Assembly: GCA_964603725.1 (NCBI GenBank)
Contig: CAZRWW010000014.1
Span: 1 to 64,000, forward strand
Length of the DNA: 64,000 bases
From: CAZDKK01 sp964603725
GTDB taxonomy: Bacteria; Eisenbacteria; RBG-16-71-46; CAIMUX01; WJJG01
Direction of reading: 5' to 3'
In this document: one piece after another, positions 34,418 through 43,116 of the stretch
How the letters are laid out: the number at the start of each line of letters is the position of its first letter
Position numbering within the stretch: the first letter of the stretch is position 1
Position numbers and translations under genes: made by a program
The notes under the pieces: model-generated
Database searches by the model: none
Seen by the model: the letters and a program-made list of their open reading frames with translations, nothing else
What the model was told of the DNA's origin: nothing

Positions 34418-35619
34418 TGCAGGTCTTCATCTACAAAGCCGTGACCCCCGAAGGCACGGTGGTGCAGGGAGAGATCGCCGGGGAGGGGCAGCCTGGGATC
34501 CACGCGACCCTGGCGGAGCGGCGGCTGACGCTGGTCGATCTCCGCCAGCACCGGACCCGGATTCGCTGGCTCGCCCGCGGCGGCGGCGACGGCGGCAATC
34601 TGATCGAGTTCTCTCGCAGCCTGGCCAGCCTGCTCACGGCCGGCATACCGCTGATTGTCATTCTGGAAGATCTCGAGGAGCAGACGGACAACAAGGACTG
34701 GCAGCGGTTGCTGCGCGACCTGCACCTGCGGGTCTCCGGCGGCAGCACGCTGCACGAGGCCTTCGCCGCCCACCCCCGGGTCTTCTCCGCGATGTACTGC
34801 AGTCTGGTCGAGGCCGGCGAGGTCAGCGGTCAGCTCCCCGAGACCTTCGTGGCCCTCACCCGCCATCTGGAATGGTCTCGGAACCTGCGCGATGAGCTGC
34901 GCCATGCGGTCACCTACCCGCTGGTGGTCCTGAGCGCCGTCGCGGTGCTGATCGGCATCCTGACATTCTTCGTCTTTCCTCGACTAGGCGAGGTGCTCTA
35001 CGCCCTGGGACTCGACCTGCCGCTGCCGACGCGGGTCATCCTGGCCATCGGAGGATTTGCGCAGCGCTACTGGCCGGTCGCCGTGGCGACCCCAGTCGTG
35101 CTGGCGCTCGCCTTCAACCACCTTCGCCGGCGGCCTCGCGGGCGACGGGCGCTCGACCTGTTCAAGCTGAACGCGCCGGTCGTGGGACGGCTCTTCCAGA
35201 TGGTCGTCTACTCCCGTCTGGCAGGCACCCTCGCGACCCTGCTCAGCGCGGGCATTCAACTCAATCGCGCCTTGACGCTGGTTCGCGGCGTCGTCGGCAA
35301 CTCGGTTGTGGCGACCGCCATCGCCCACGTCGAGGAGCGGATCGAGTCGGGCGACACGCTGGCCGAGGCGTTTGCCCGGGCGCATGCCTTTCCGAAGATC
35401 CTGATCCGCATGACGCGCGTCGGCGAGGGTTCCGGCGACGTTCCCGGCATGCTCCAGCGATGCGCCGAGCACTACGATCGGCTGATCCCGGTGGCCATCC
35501 GCAAGCTCCTGTCGGCGTTCGGGCCGGCCATGGTCGTCTTCCTGGCTCTGACCGTGGGCGTGGCGGCCTTCTCGATCTTCCTGCCCTTGCTTCACATCGG
35601 GGCCGCCCTGCAGCAGTGA
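34417..35619 (+). CDS. gspF: Inner-membrane platform protein (GspF/PilC family)
   Basis: The 400-residue product begins FIYKAVTPEGTVVQGEI and has the two similar GspF domains, each with an EFSRSLASLLTAGIPL-like or YSRLAGTLATLLSAGIQLN motif. Three membrane segments are present: one after YPLVVLSAVAVLIGILTFFVF, one near VAVATPVVLALAF and one at the C-terminus (MVVFLALTVGVAAFSIFLPLL). GspF anchors the ATPase and transmits motion to the pseudopilus. The start overlaps the gspE stop. Confidence 0.95.
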   Translation: MQVFIYKAVTPEGTVVQGEIAGEGQPGIHATLAERRLTLVDLRQHRTRIRWLARGGGDGGNLIEFSRSLASLLTAGIPLIVILEDLEEQTDNKDWQRLLRDLHLRVSGGSTLHEAFAAHPRVFSAMYCSLVEAGEVSGQLPETFVALTRHLEWSRNLRDELRHAVTYPLVVLSAVAVLIGILTFFVFPRLGEVLYALGLDLPLPTRVILAIGGFAQRYWPVAVATPVVLALAFNHLRRRPRGRRALDLFKLNAPVVGRLFQMVVYSRLAGTLATLLSAGIQLNRALTLVRGVVGNSVVATAIAHVEERIESGDTLAEAFARAHAFPKILIRMTRVGEGSGDVPGMLQRCAEHYDRLIPVAIRKLLSAFGPAMVVFLALTVGVAAFSIFLPLLHIGAALQQ

Positions 35620-35628
35620 GGTGTACGG

Positions 35629-36744
35629 ATGAACATGGCAGCGAGAGGGAGTGACGCCGGATTCACCCTGCTGGAGGTGGTCCTGGTGATCGCCGTCCTG
35701 GCGGTGCTGGCCGGCATCATGGCTCCCTATACAGCCGGGCAGATCAACGCCGCCAAGAGGGACGCGACCGCTCGCGAGCTCGAGACGATCGCATCCGGAT
35801 TGTCCTCCCATTACCGCGACTGCGGAAGTCTGCCCACCACGGCTTCCGGTTTGACCGCGTTGGTGCGCAACATCGAAGGACTGGCCAACTGGCGCGGTCC
35901 CTACGTCGGCGGCGGCGGAGACATCGAGGCGGGAATCGTCGCAGATGCCTGGGGCGAGCTCTACACGTATGTGCGAGCGCCGACCGTCCAGGGCATGGCG
36001 AGCGCGCCGGACTACATCGTCCTCAGCCCCGGCGTGGACCGCGTATTGAACAGTGCCTCCGGAGCAGGCGGATGGACGTTGGACCCGAACCAGGACATCA
36101 TCCTGCAGGGAGTCACGCAGTCGACCGATGACGACTGGCGAGAGCGGACTACCGATCTGCTCGACGCTATCGAAGACGCTCTCATGCAATACTACGGGGA
36201 CGTCGGAGCCTTTCCCGCGGGAACGGATTCCACGGCCATCGCCGAACTGCTGACATCGGGAACCGGAGGATGGCAGGGCCCGTACCTGACCGGCACCGCC
36301 CGCCAGGTCGTGCGCGACCCGTGGAACAACACGCTGATGCTCCGATCCTGCACGCAGGTCAACGGGGAGATCGCCGCCGGTCGAATCTTGATCAGTCGCG
36401 GTCCGGGCGCGCCGGACCCCACTGCGGTGGGTCAGGCCTGGACGACAGGGGCGAACGACCTCTATCGCGTGGTCCCCGAGGCGCCCCTGATCGCGCGCCG
36501 CAATCTGAAACTGCGGGAGCGGGCCGCGCGCGAGCTGAGACTGCTGACGGGTGAGATCTACGTGGCCCATCCCAGCGGGTCGCCGGCCTCCGGTGCATTG
36601 GCAGACCTCGACCCTTGGGGCCGGCCGTACCGCTACCAGATGCACACGGCGCTGTCCGGAGTCGTGTATTCGGTTGGCGCGGATGGCGTGGACGAGGGCG
36701 GGAACGACGACGATCCCGCCGAAGCGCTGCTCTGGCAGCCCTGA
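35629..36744 (+). CDS. Multi-domain pseudopilin with three tandem GspG-like modules
   Basis: ATG 35629 gives 371 residues. The start is a normal prepilin leader and helix (GFTLLEVVLVIAVLAVLAGI). The periplasmic part holds three successive GspG-type segments: about 40-150 (ARELETIASGLSSHYRDCG, WRGPYVGGGG, ADAWGELYTYV), about 165-270 (LLDAIEDALMQYYGDVGAF, WQGPYLTGTARQVVRDPWNN) and about 285-371 (ARELRLLTGEIYV, DPWGRPYRY, YSVGADGVDEGGNDDDP). A single pilin of this type usually has about 130-200 residues and one such module. It starts nine bases after gspF. The role as a tip, branch or structural subunit is unknown. Confidence 0.85.
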   Translation: MNMAARGSDAGFTLLEVVLVIAVLAVLAGIMAPYTAGQINAAKRDATARELETIASGLSSHYRDCGSLPTTASGLTALVRNIEGLANWRGPYVGGGGDIEAGIVADAWGELYTYVRAPTVQGMASAPDYIVLSPGVDRVLNSASGAGGWTLDPNQDIILQGVTQSTDDDWRERTTDLLDAIEDALMQYYGDVGAFPAGTDSTAIAELLTSGTGGWQGPYLTGTARQVVRDPWNNTLMLRSCTQVNGEIAAGRILISRGPGAPDPTAVGQAWTTGANDLYRVVPEAPLIARRNLKLRERAARELRLLTGEIYVAHPSGSPASGALADLDPWGRPYRYQMHTALSGVVYSVGADGVDEGGNDDDPAEALLWQP

Positions 36745-36759
36745 CATGAGGATGCGGCG

Positions 36760-38316
36760 GTGCGTCTCGATCCGATGAACCTGCGAGGGCGTCGCTCTGA
36801 AGCGATCGGCGTTTGCCGCTTCGGCAAAGTCTATCGGGGTGTGCTCGCTCGCCGAGAGCGCACGGGCTACGTCGTCAGCCTCATCGCCGCGGCCGAGCAG
36901 GCCGCGAGCTGGCCGAGAGCCATGCGGCGCATTGCCGCCCGCCAGGGTGTCGCCTTCGCCATTCAGGATCTGTCCCTGCACCACGAGCGCCTGCAACTGC
37001 CGCCGATGGAACCGGCCCTGCTGGCCCGAGCGGTGGAACAGCACTGCATGGCTTCGCGGGCGGTCGGCTCCGATCTCGAAATCAGCCACTCGGCCGGCTT
37101 CTCGACGGCCGACGCCGCGGACCTTCTGATCGTCTCGATCGACCGGTTGGTTTCGCAGAGCTATGCCGACCAGGTGCAGGCGGACGGATTCCGGCCCGAG
37201 CGTTTCGTCAGCCCCTCGGCGGCGCTGGTCGCGCTCCTGCGAGTGGCCGGCAGAGAGTCCCTGAGCGCTGGTAGCACCGCGGTCATTCATCTCGGCAGCG
37301 AGATCGGATCAGTCGCCTTCGTCTCGGACGGCGCCTTCGTCATCGGGCGCGAGTTTCGCATGCCGGAGCCTCGGGGTCAGGACGGCGCCACCGGCGCGGG
37401 CGCGTCGGTTCAGCCGGACACCTCTCGCCAGGATGAGATTCTCGAGGAGATCGACCGCTCCCTGCTGCTGTTCCATCACCAGCTGCATGGACGCGCTGTC
37501 CAGCGCATTCTCCTATCGGCGGACGACGAGCCGCTCGAGGCGCTGCGCCAGCGCTGCGCGGAGCGGTTCGGCATCCAGGCTGAGGCGCTGGTCGATGCGG
37601 TGGAACTCGACCTGAGCGCCTTCGGCGACGGGGAGCTTGGACGGCGCCGCGCCGGACTGTGGGCGCTGCCGATCGCCACCGCGGTGGCGAGCTTGTGCGA
37701 TGAATGCGCCATCGACCTGCTGCCGGCGGTGAGCAGAGCCGAACGGGCGCGGCGCCGCGCGCTGGCGGTCTCGGCGGCTCTCGTGTTGGCGCTGGGCGCC
37801 GGAATGGGTCTGCATCATGCGCTGCGTGTCAGCATGGCCGCCGAGCTCGCCCGCGATCTGAAGTCGTACGAGACTCGGCAACTGGAGATGGACGACCAGG
37901 TGGCCGAGTTGATCGCGGTCGGCTCATCCCGCACCACGACTCACCAGCGTCTGGATCTGCTGGCGACCAAGCGTGTCCCCGTGCGGCTGCTCCGGGACGC
38001 CCTGGGTGTCCTGGCTGCCGCGGCACCCGAGAGCCTCGTGGTGGAGCAACTCGACTTCGGCGCAGATCCGAGTCATGACAGCGACTTGCTGCTGCGTGTC
38101 AGAGGACGGGTCTCGGCCATGAACAGCGCCGATGCGCAGGAGCAGTTCGCCCGATTCCACGCCGCCCTGCGCCCAAGTCCGCTCTTCGCCGCGGCGGAGG
38201 TGCGGCCGATCGAAATCGGATACCCGGCCGGAAGTCGGCTGAGCGTGCTTACATTCGACATCGTGGCGCACTTGAACAAGGAGGAGTCGCGCGGTGCTGC
38301 GTGGCCTGGACAGTGA
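36760..38316 (+). CDS. PilM-PilN-like (GspL-like) inner-membrane assembly protein
   Basis: The 518-residue product combines an N-terminal actin-like PilM/GspL cytoplasmic domain (VYRGVLARRERTGYVV, HLGSEIGSVAFVSDGAFVIGR) with one membrane segment around residues 334-352 (RRALAVSAALVLALGAGMGL) and a periplasmic PilN-like part (LLRDALGVLAAAAPESLVV). In many type IV pilus systems PilM and PilN are separate; here they are one chain, as in GspL. The GTG start at 36760 and ATG 36775 are both plausible. The gene's last 23 bases overlap the following PilO-like gene. Confidence 0.78.
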   Translation: MRLDPMNLRGRRSEAIGVCRFGKVYRGVLARRERTGYVVSLIAAAEQAASWPRAMRRIAARQGVAFAIQDLSLHHERLQLPPMEPALLARAVEQHCMASRAVGSDLEISHSAGFSTADAADLLIVSIDRLVSQSYADQVQADGFRPERFVSPSAALVALLRVAGRESLSAGSTAVIHLGSEIGSVAFVSDGAFVIGREFRMPEPRGQDGATGAGASVQPDTSRQDEILEEIDRSLLLFHHQLHGRAVQRILLSADDEPLEALRQRCAERFGIQAEALVDAVELDLSAFGDGELGRRRAGLWALPIATAVASLCDECAIDLLPAVSRAERARRRALAVSAALVLALGAGMGLHHALRVSMAAELARDLKSYETRQLEMDDQVAELIAVGSSRTTTHQRLDLLATKRVPVRLLRDALGVLAAAAPESLVVEQLDFGADPSHDSDLLLRVRGRVSAMNSADAQEQFARFHAALRPSPLFAAAEVRPIEIGYPAGSRLSVLTFDIVAHLNKEESRGAAWPGQ

Positions 38317-38947
38317 CACCCAACGGGCGATTCGCGTCGCCGGCATCGCGAGCGCCGTTCTGCTGGCGGTCTTCGTCGCTGCTGCGGGGCACATGCGCCA
38401 CCGGGTCCTGGATCTCGTCCATCTCTATGAGGAGGCCGCTCGCCGCGCCGCCGAGCGGCAGCTGCGAATCCACGCCTGGCACCTCCCGGACGAGAACGAA
38501 CGCAGGCTGTGGGACGATGTGAACATCCGCTGGCGGGAAGCCGTGCCGGACAACGACATCCGACTCGCAGCCTCCGACGAGCTCACCGGATTGGCCGCCC
38601 GCTGTGGTCTCGAACGTGTGTCGCTCAGCGAAATCGGGGCGATCGAACTCGGCAACGCCTATTACGACGCGTTCGAGGATCTCGACGTCGCTTCCCTGAA
38701 CCGGTACACCGGCGGGCCGGGTGAACCGGATTCGGTCGACGTGCCCTGGGTGGCCGACGAGGGTGTGCGGACCGAGGTCTTCGGGTACCGCATGCGCTTC
38801 AATTCCGACTACGCGTCACTGCTCGAGTTCCTGGACGGGCTGGAGTACGCATCGGGCATGATCGTACTCCGGCAGGCGGTCATCCGGCGCTCACCGCCGA
38901 GTCTCGACGTGATCCTGACGCTCGCTGCACACAGGAGGCAGGCATGA
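38294..38947 (+). CDS. PilO/GspM-like membrane protein
   Basis: GTG 38294 lies nine bases after AGGAGG and gives 217 residues. One membrane segment at the N-terminus (IRVAGIASAVLLAVFVAAA) is followed by a coiled stretch (LVHLYEEAARRAAERQLR) and a periplasmic ferredoxin-like fold typical of PilO/GspM (YASLLEFLDGLEYASGMIVLR, VILTLAAH). It should pair with the PilM-PilN-like protein encoded just before it. The next gene overlaps its end by four bases. The family assignment rests on position and layout more than on strong sequence motifs. Confidence 0.72.
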   Translation: MLRGLDSDTQRAIRVAGIASAVLLAVFVAAAGHMRHRVLDLVHLYEEAARRAAERQLRIHAWHLPDENERRLWDDVNIRWREAVPDNDIRLAASDELTGLAARCGLERVSLSEIGAIELGNAYYDAFEDLDVASLNRYTGGPGEPDSVDVPWVADEGVRTEVFGYRMRFNSDYASLLEFLDGLEYASGMIVLRQAVIRRSPPSLDVILTLAAHRRQA

Positions 38948-39483
38948 AGCTCGGCGTGCCCCTGGGACGCAACTTGACGGCTGCATTGCTGGCAACGTTC
39001 GTGCCCGCCAGCTTCGGCTTCTGGGGACCGACCCTGGTGGCCATGCCGAGCGCCGCTCCCGGCCCCGAGCCGGGATCCGAGCGCTGGCTGGACGTGCCGA
39101 TCGAGCCCGTGCGCTCTGACCGAGACGAGACGGACCTCGGTCTGAGCTCAACGAGCACGCCGCGGCGCAATCCCTTCCTCAAGGCAGGCGAGCAGGGCGT
39201 CGAGTACTACGGCGCCACACCCGTTGCTGCGCCGCGGACCGAGCCTGCGCCGCGGACCGAGTCCGCACCGCGGGTGTCCGCCTATCCGCGGCTCAAGGCA
39301 GTGGTGCGGGTTGGCGGCGAACGAGTCGCCCTGCTGGACGACCGGATCGTGCGTGCGGGCGATCGCGTCGCCGGCGTGGAAGTGCTGCGAGTGGAAGAGC
39401 GCCGCGTGCTCGTGCGCGGCGCAGCGGGGGCGCGCTGGTTGGAGCTGGCGGTGGGAGTTGTTTCCGGCGGGGAGGAACCGTGA
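38944..39483 (+). CDS. GspC/PilP-like linker protein
   Basis: The 179-residue product has a hydrophobic N-terminal segment (NLTAALLATFVPASFGFW) and a long Pro/Glu-rich linker. A small C-terminal HR-type beta domain follows (YPRLKAVVRVGGERVALLD, GDRVAGVEVLRVEERRVLVR). In GspC and PilP this domain contacts the secretin across the periplasm. A repeated RTEPAPRTESAPR stretch makes up part of the linker. It overlaps the PilO-like gene by ATGA and the secretin gene by four bases, so the block is translationally coupled. Confidence 0.75.
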   Translation: MKLGVPLGRNLTAALLATFVPASFGFWGPTLVAMPSAAPGPEPGSERWLDVPIEPVRSDRDETDLGLSSTSTPRRNPFLKAGEQGVEYYGATPVAAPRTEPAPRTESAPRVSAYPRLKAVVRVGGERVALLDDRIVRAGDRVAGVEVLRVEERRVLVRGAAGARWLELAVGVVSGGEEP

Positions 39484-41012
39484 TCCAGAGGAAACAGGCG
39501 ACGATGCGGTATGCATGTGCGCTGTCGGCGCTGGTGGCGGCGACGATCTGGAGCTGTCCGCCGGCGATTGCTCAAGACGGCACGGCTCTGCCCGCTGAGT
39601 TGCGGGACGCCCGCATCTCGGTCGCGGCGATGGCCGCCGACGTGCGCAGCGTGCTCCTCACCATCGGTGAGCAGGTCGACCTGCAGGTCGTCATCGATCC
39701 CGACGTGCACGGAGCGATCACGGTCGAGATCGAGGAAATGCCCCTGGAAGATGCGCTGGAGGCGGTCATTGGCCCGACGCGCTATCATTACGGCATCGAG
39801 CGGGGGGTCCTGCGCGTCTTTGGAGAAGAAGTGCAGACGCGCCTCTTCGCGCTCGACTACATCACCGGCGTGCGCACCGGCCTCACCCAGCTCAGCGCGT
39901 CCAGTGGCAGTTCCGGCGCCGCGGGCTCATCCAACGCGAGTTCCACATCCTCGGGCAGCGGGCAGAGCGACGTCGCTCAGAGCAGCTCGCGCGTGAACTC
40001 GCAAAGCTACACCGATCCGTGGGCCGAGATCATCCGGGGCCTCGAGATGATCGTCTACGGCACGACGGGAGAGCTGGCCGGCTCCAGTCACGAGGGTCCC
40101 GAGCGGCTGGTCGTCCATCCTGCCACTGGCGTGATTCTGGTGACGGCCTCCTATGAGATTCTCAACCGCGTGGCGCACTTCCTGGAAAGCATCGCCGGCA
40201 ACGCCCAGCGCCAGGTCGTCATCGAGGCCCGCGTCGTGGAAGTCTCCTTGCTCGATGAGTTCCACATGGGCATCGACTGGAGCCTGATTCCGGACGCGAC
40301 CGACGTCACCGGTGTCTTCGGCCGCGACAAGGCCGCGGCCGCCCAGGCTCTCAGCCCCGGACTGGGCGCATTCCAGATCGCGGGATCCACCGGGGATTTC
40401 GATGCACTGCTCGACGCCCTGGCCACCCAGGGCCGGCTCAAGGTGGTCAGCGCCCCGCGCGTCGCGACCCTCAACAACCAGAAGGCGATCATCAAGGTCG
40501 CGCGCGAATCGAGCTTCTTCAACCTGCGCGTGGAGTACGAGTATCAGCCCGACGGCTCGCGCATCCCGATCAGCAGCGTCGATCCGCAGCGGATTACGAT
40601 CGGACTGATCCTCGACGTGACGCCCCAGATCAGCCCCGAGGGCCGGATCATGATGCACGTCCACCCGTCGCTCACGGAGCTGGTCGACACGGTGGTCTTC
40701 CCGCCCGACGCCACCGGGGCTGATGTGCAGGCCAATGCCCCCGTCCTCGATATCCGCGAGGTCGACACGGTCGTTCGGGTGGCCGACGGAGACATGCTGA
40801 TCATCGGGGGCCTCACGAAGGAGCGTGTCGAGCGCCGCACCCGCGGCGTGCCGCTGCTCAGCAAGATCCCGCTGCTGGGATGGCTCTTCCGCACCACCCA
40901 TGACGTGACCGAGCAGGTGGAGCTGCTGATCCTGATGAAGCCCACGGTCGTGATCGGGCGCGATGCCAACGAGAGCGCGGTCAGGGAACTGGAGCGGCTG
41001 GGGCAGAAGTGA
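39480..41012 (+). CDS. Outer-membrane secretin (MshL/GspD/PilQ family)
   Basis: The 510-residue product starts with a signal peptide (YACALSALVAATIWSCPPAIA). N-terminal secretin domains follow: VAAMAADVRSVLLTIGEQVD, DVHGAITVEIEEMPLEDALE and HYGIERGVLRVFG. A Ser/Gly-rich spacer of about 60 residues comes next, then an N1/N3-type repeat (ILNRVAHFLESIAGNAQRQV) and the secretin barrel domain (LDALATQGRLKVVSAPRVAT, DVTPQISPEGRIMMHVHPSL, VADGDMLIIGGLTKERVERR, GVPLLSKIPLLGWLFRTTHD). MshL-type proteins have the same single-repeat layout. It is the last gene of the operon and gives the outer-membrane exit. GTG 39480 and ATG 39504 are both possible. Confidence 0.93.
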   Translation: MIQRKQATMRYACALSALVAATIWSCPPAIAQDGTALPAELRDARISVAAMAADVRSVLLTIGEQVDLQVVIDPDVHGAITVEIEEMPLEDALEAVIGPTRYHYGIERGVLRVFGEEVQTRLFALDYITGVRTGLTQLSASSGSSGAAGSSNASSTSSGSGQSDVAQSSSRVNSQSYTDPWAEIIRGLEMIVYGTTGELAGSSHEGPERLVVHPATGVILVTASYEILNRVAHFLESIAGNAQRQVVIEARVVEVSLLDEFHMGIDWSLIPDATDVTGVFGRDKAAAAQALSPGLGAFQIAGSTGDFDALLDALATQGRLKVVSAPRVATLNNQKAIIKVARESSFFNLRVEYEYQPDGSRIPISSVDPQRITIGLILDVTPQISPEGRIMMHVHPSLTELVDTVVFPPDATGADVQANAPVLDIREVDTVVRVADGDMLIIGGLTKERVERRTRGVPLLSKIPLLGWLFRTTHDVTEQVELLILMKPTVVIGRDANESAVRELERLGQK

Positions 41013-41044
41013 GAGAGCTGATCCGCGGTCGGCCGCAGTAGGGT

Positions 41045-41794
41045 TCACAACCCAATCCTCTTGCGGAACTCCTCCGCCTGCCGCCGGCTGACCGGGATCT
41101 CCTCTCCCGACTTCAGGATTATCCGCAATCGCCCGCCCAGCTCCCTGCGCGCCGACTCAATGCGATCGAGGTTGACGATGTACGCGCGGTGCACGCGCGC
41201 GAAGCGCTCCGGGTCTAGCCGTTCCTCGAGCTCCTTGATGGTGAACGGGACGATGTGGCCCTTGCCCGCGGTGTGGAGGAGCGTGTACTTGTCCTCGGCG
41301 CGGAAGTAGTCCACCTCCCGGTCCTGAACGAGGATGATCCGCTTGCCGCTGCCTACCGAGAAGCGGCGCAGGCAGCGCGCTGAGCGATCGAGGCTCGCGC
41401 GCAGGCGCTCCAGGTCAACGGCAAAGCGCGTATGCTCGTGTGTGAACCGGCGCAGCTTGTCGATGGCCCGGCCAAGGTGCTCGGTCGATATGGGCTTCAG
41501 CAGGTAGTCGATCGTGTTCTCTTCGAAGGCGCGCAGAGCGTGCTCGTCGTACGCGGTCGTGAAGACGATGCGCGGGCAGTTCTCGAGCTCGCGGAGCATC
41601 TCGAAGCCGGACACCCTGGGCATCCGGATGTCGAGGAAGACCACGTCCGGGCGCGTGCGCTGGATCAGCGCGACACCCTCGCGGCCGTCCGCTGCTTCGC
41701 CGACGATCTCGATGTTCGGGTAGACACCGAGCATGCGCGCCAGACGCTGGCGGGCGAGCGGCTCGTCGTCCACGATGACCGCGCGCAGGTTCAT
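41045..41794 (-). CDS. LytTR-family response regulator
   Basis: The 249-residue product has an N-terminal receiver domain (VIVDDEPLARQRLARML, the phospho-accepting Asp in VVFLDIRMPRVSG, Lys in LLKPI) and a C-terminal LytTR DNA-binding domain (IILVQDREVDYFRAEDKYTL, FARVHRAYIVNLDRIESARR, GEEIPVSRRQAEEFR). Such regulators act on surface and membrane genes. Its gene overlaps the kinase gene by four bases, so the two form a pair. It ends 32 bases from the convergent secretin gene; a small GC hairpin between them could serve both as a terminator. Confidence 0.95.
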   Translation of the reverse strand: MNLRAVIVDDEPLARQRLARMLGVYPNIEIVGEAADGREGVALIQRTRPDVVFLDIRMPRVSGFEMLRELENCPRIVFTTAYDEHALRAFEENTIDYLLKPISTEHLGRAIDKLRRFTHEHTRFAVDLERLRASLDRSARCLRRFSVGSGKRIILVQDREVDYFRAEDKYTLLHTAGKGHIVPFTIKELEERLDPERFARVHRAYIVNLDRIESARRELGGRLRIILKSGEEIPVSRRQAEEFRKRIGL

Positions 41795-42837
41795 GGCAAC
41801 ACCTCTACCGCAGGCTCGAGGACCGGTGGTTGGACGGGCAGTCGCAGGATCAAGCGCGAGCCCTGACCGGCGGCCGACTCGATACGCAGCAGGTCCGGCG
41901 CGCCGTAGAGAAGCTGCAGCCGTTCGCGCAGGCCCGTCAGGCCGAAGCCGCGGCGCTGCTCGCCTGGCACAAACCCAAGGCCATTGTCCGTCACGGTGAT
42001 CGTGACGAACCCGTCGCCCTGCTCGACGTTCAGCTCGATGCGCAGCTCGTCGCGCTCGCGGTTGTGCTTGATGGCGTTCTCCACCAACGGCTCGATCAAG
42101 AGGCCGGAGATCGGCCAGTCTCTTAGCTCTTCGGGGCAGTGCACGGCCAGTGCCAGTTGGTCGCCGAAGCGTTGGCGCTCCAGGTCGACATAGTCGCGGA
42201 TCAGCCCGAGTTCTTCCGCCAGCGGGACGAACGTGCGGTTCGAGATCGAGAGCACGCGCCGATAGACTTCGGCCAGCTTGACGACATACTCCTCCGCTCG
42301 GGGCGGGTCGACGCCGATCAGGGCCGCGACCGTGTTGAGGCAGTTGAAGAGAAAGTGCGGGTTGAGCTTGGCCTGGAGGCTGTTCAGCTTGGCTTGCAGC
42401 TCGTGGCGCTTGGCCTGTTCGCCGGCCATCTCGGCCTGCTGAAGCTGCCGCATCCGCCGGGCGAGATCATCGCGCAGAGCGTAGTAGCCCGCGATCGCGC
42501 CGAATACGTAGAACGACGACAGCACCGAGTAGCCGATGCCCTCGTTCCAGAAATCGAGACGGCCCTCCAGAATGTACGTGGCGAGCAGGGCCCCGCCGTA
42601 GGCGCCGACCTCCACGACCACGGCAATGCAGGAGTAGAGGGCCAGCCGGGGAAGCCCGCGGAGCTTGCGGATCATGAGCAGCACCGGCGGCAGGATCGCG
42701 GCCGAGCAGCAGGTTACGTAGAGCAGGGTGTTGAGCCAGGTGTCGAGAATGTCGTCGTGACCGGCGATCGCGATGAGCGACCCGATGAAGAAGGTCGTCA
42801 AGGCGATGAAGATCAGGATCTCGAGCAGGTATCGCAC
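41791..42837 (-). CDS. LytS/YehU-type membrane histidine kinase
   Basis: The 348-residue product has four hydrophobic segments in the first 130 residues (LLEILIFIALTTFFIGSLIA, LLYVTCCSAAILPPVLLM and two more). A coiled linker follows, then a His_kinase domain with the phospho-accepting His in KLNPHFLFNCLNTVAALI, and an HATPase region with LLIEPLVENAIKHN and DNGLGFVP. The N-terminal part lacks a recognisable ligand domain. It is the cognate partner of the LytTR regulator that follows. The target genes are unknown. Confidence 0.95.
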   Translation of the reverse strand: MRYLLEILIFIALTTFFIGSLIAIAGHDDILDTWLNTLLYVTCCSAAILPPVLLMIRKLRGLPRLALYSCIAVVVEVGAYGGALLATYILEGRLDFWNEGIGYSVLSSFYVFGAIAGYYALRDDLARRMRQLQQAEMAGEQAKRHELQAKLNSLQAKLNPHFLFNCLNTVAALIGVDPPRAEEYVVKLAEVYRRVLSISNRTFVPLAEELGLIRDYVDLERQRFGDQLALAVHCPEELRDWPISGLLIEPLVENAIKHNRERDELRIELNVEQGDGFVTITVTDNGLGFVPGEQRRGFGLTGLRERLQLLYGAPDLLRIESAAGQGSRLILRLPVQPPVLEPAVEVLP

Positions 42838-43116
42838 GCCAGCCCCCTTGCGCAGTACGACGGCAGCACCGGGCTCAGTGTTCGACGGTCGCGGTCAGCC
42901 GGCCTGCCGCTGACGTCGTAAGTATCGGTCAAACGGGGGGTGAGGGAAAGCCGTCCCTGCTGGCGGCCGTGTCACGGGTCGGCGTCACGCCCCGTTCATC
43001 CTGCCAACGAGGCCGTCCGTCGCACGGTGTGCAGCCTACCGGGTCCGGAAGGCGTCATCTCCAGCAGGCGAGGATGTGAGGGCCAGGCGGATGGGCGCCG
43101 AGATCGGGAGGGAGTC

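Noticed and set aside
34984..37290. Long minus-strand open frame across the secretion operon
   Set aside because: It crosses three well-supported plus-strand genes and is low-complexity.
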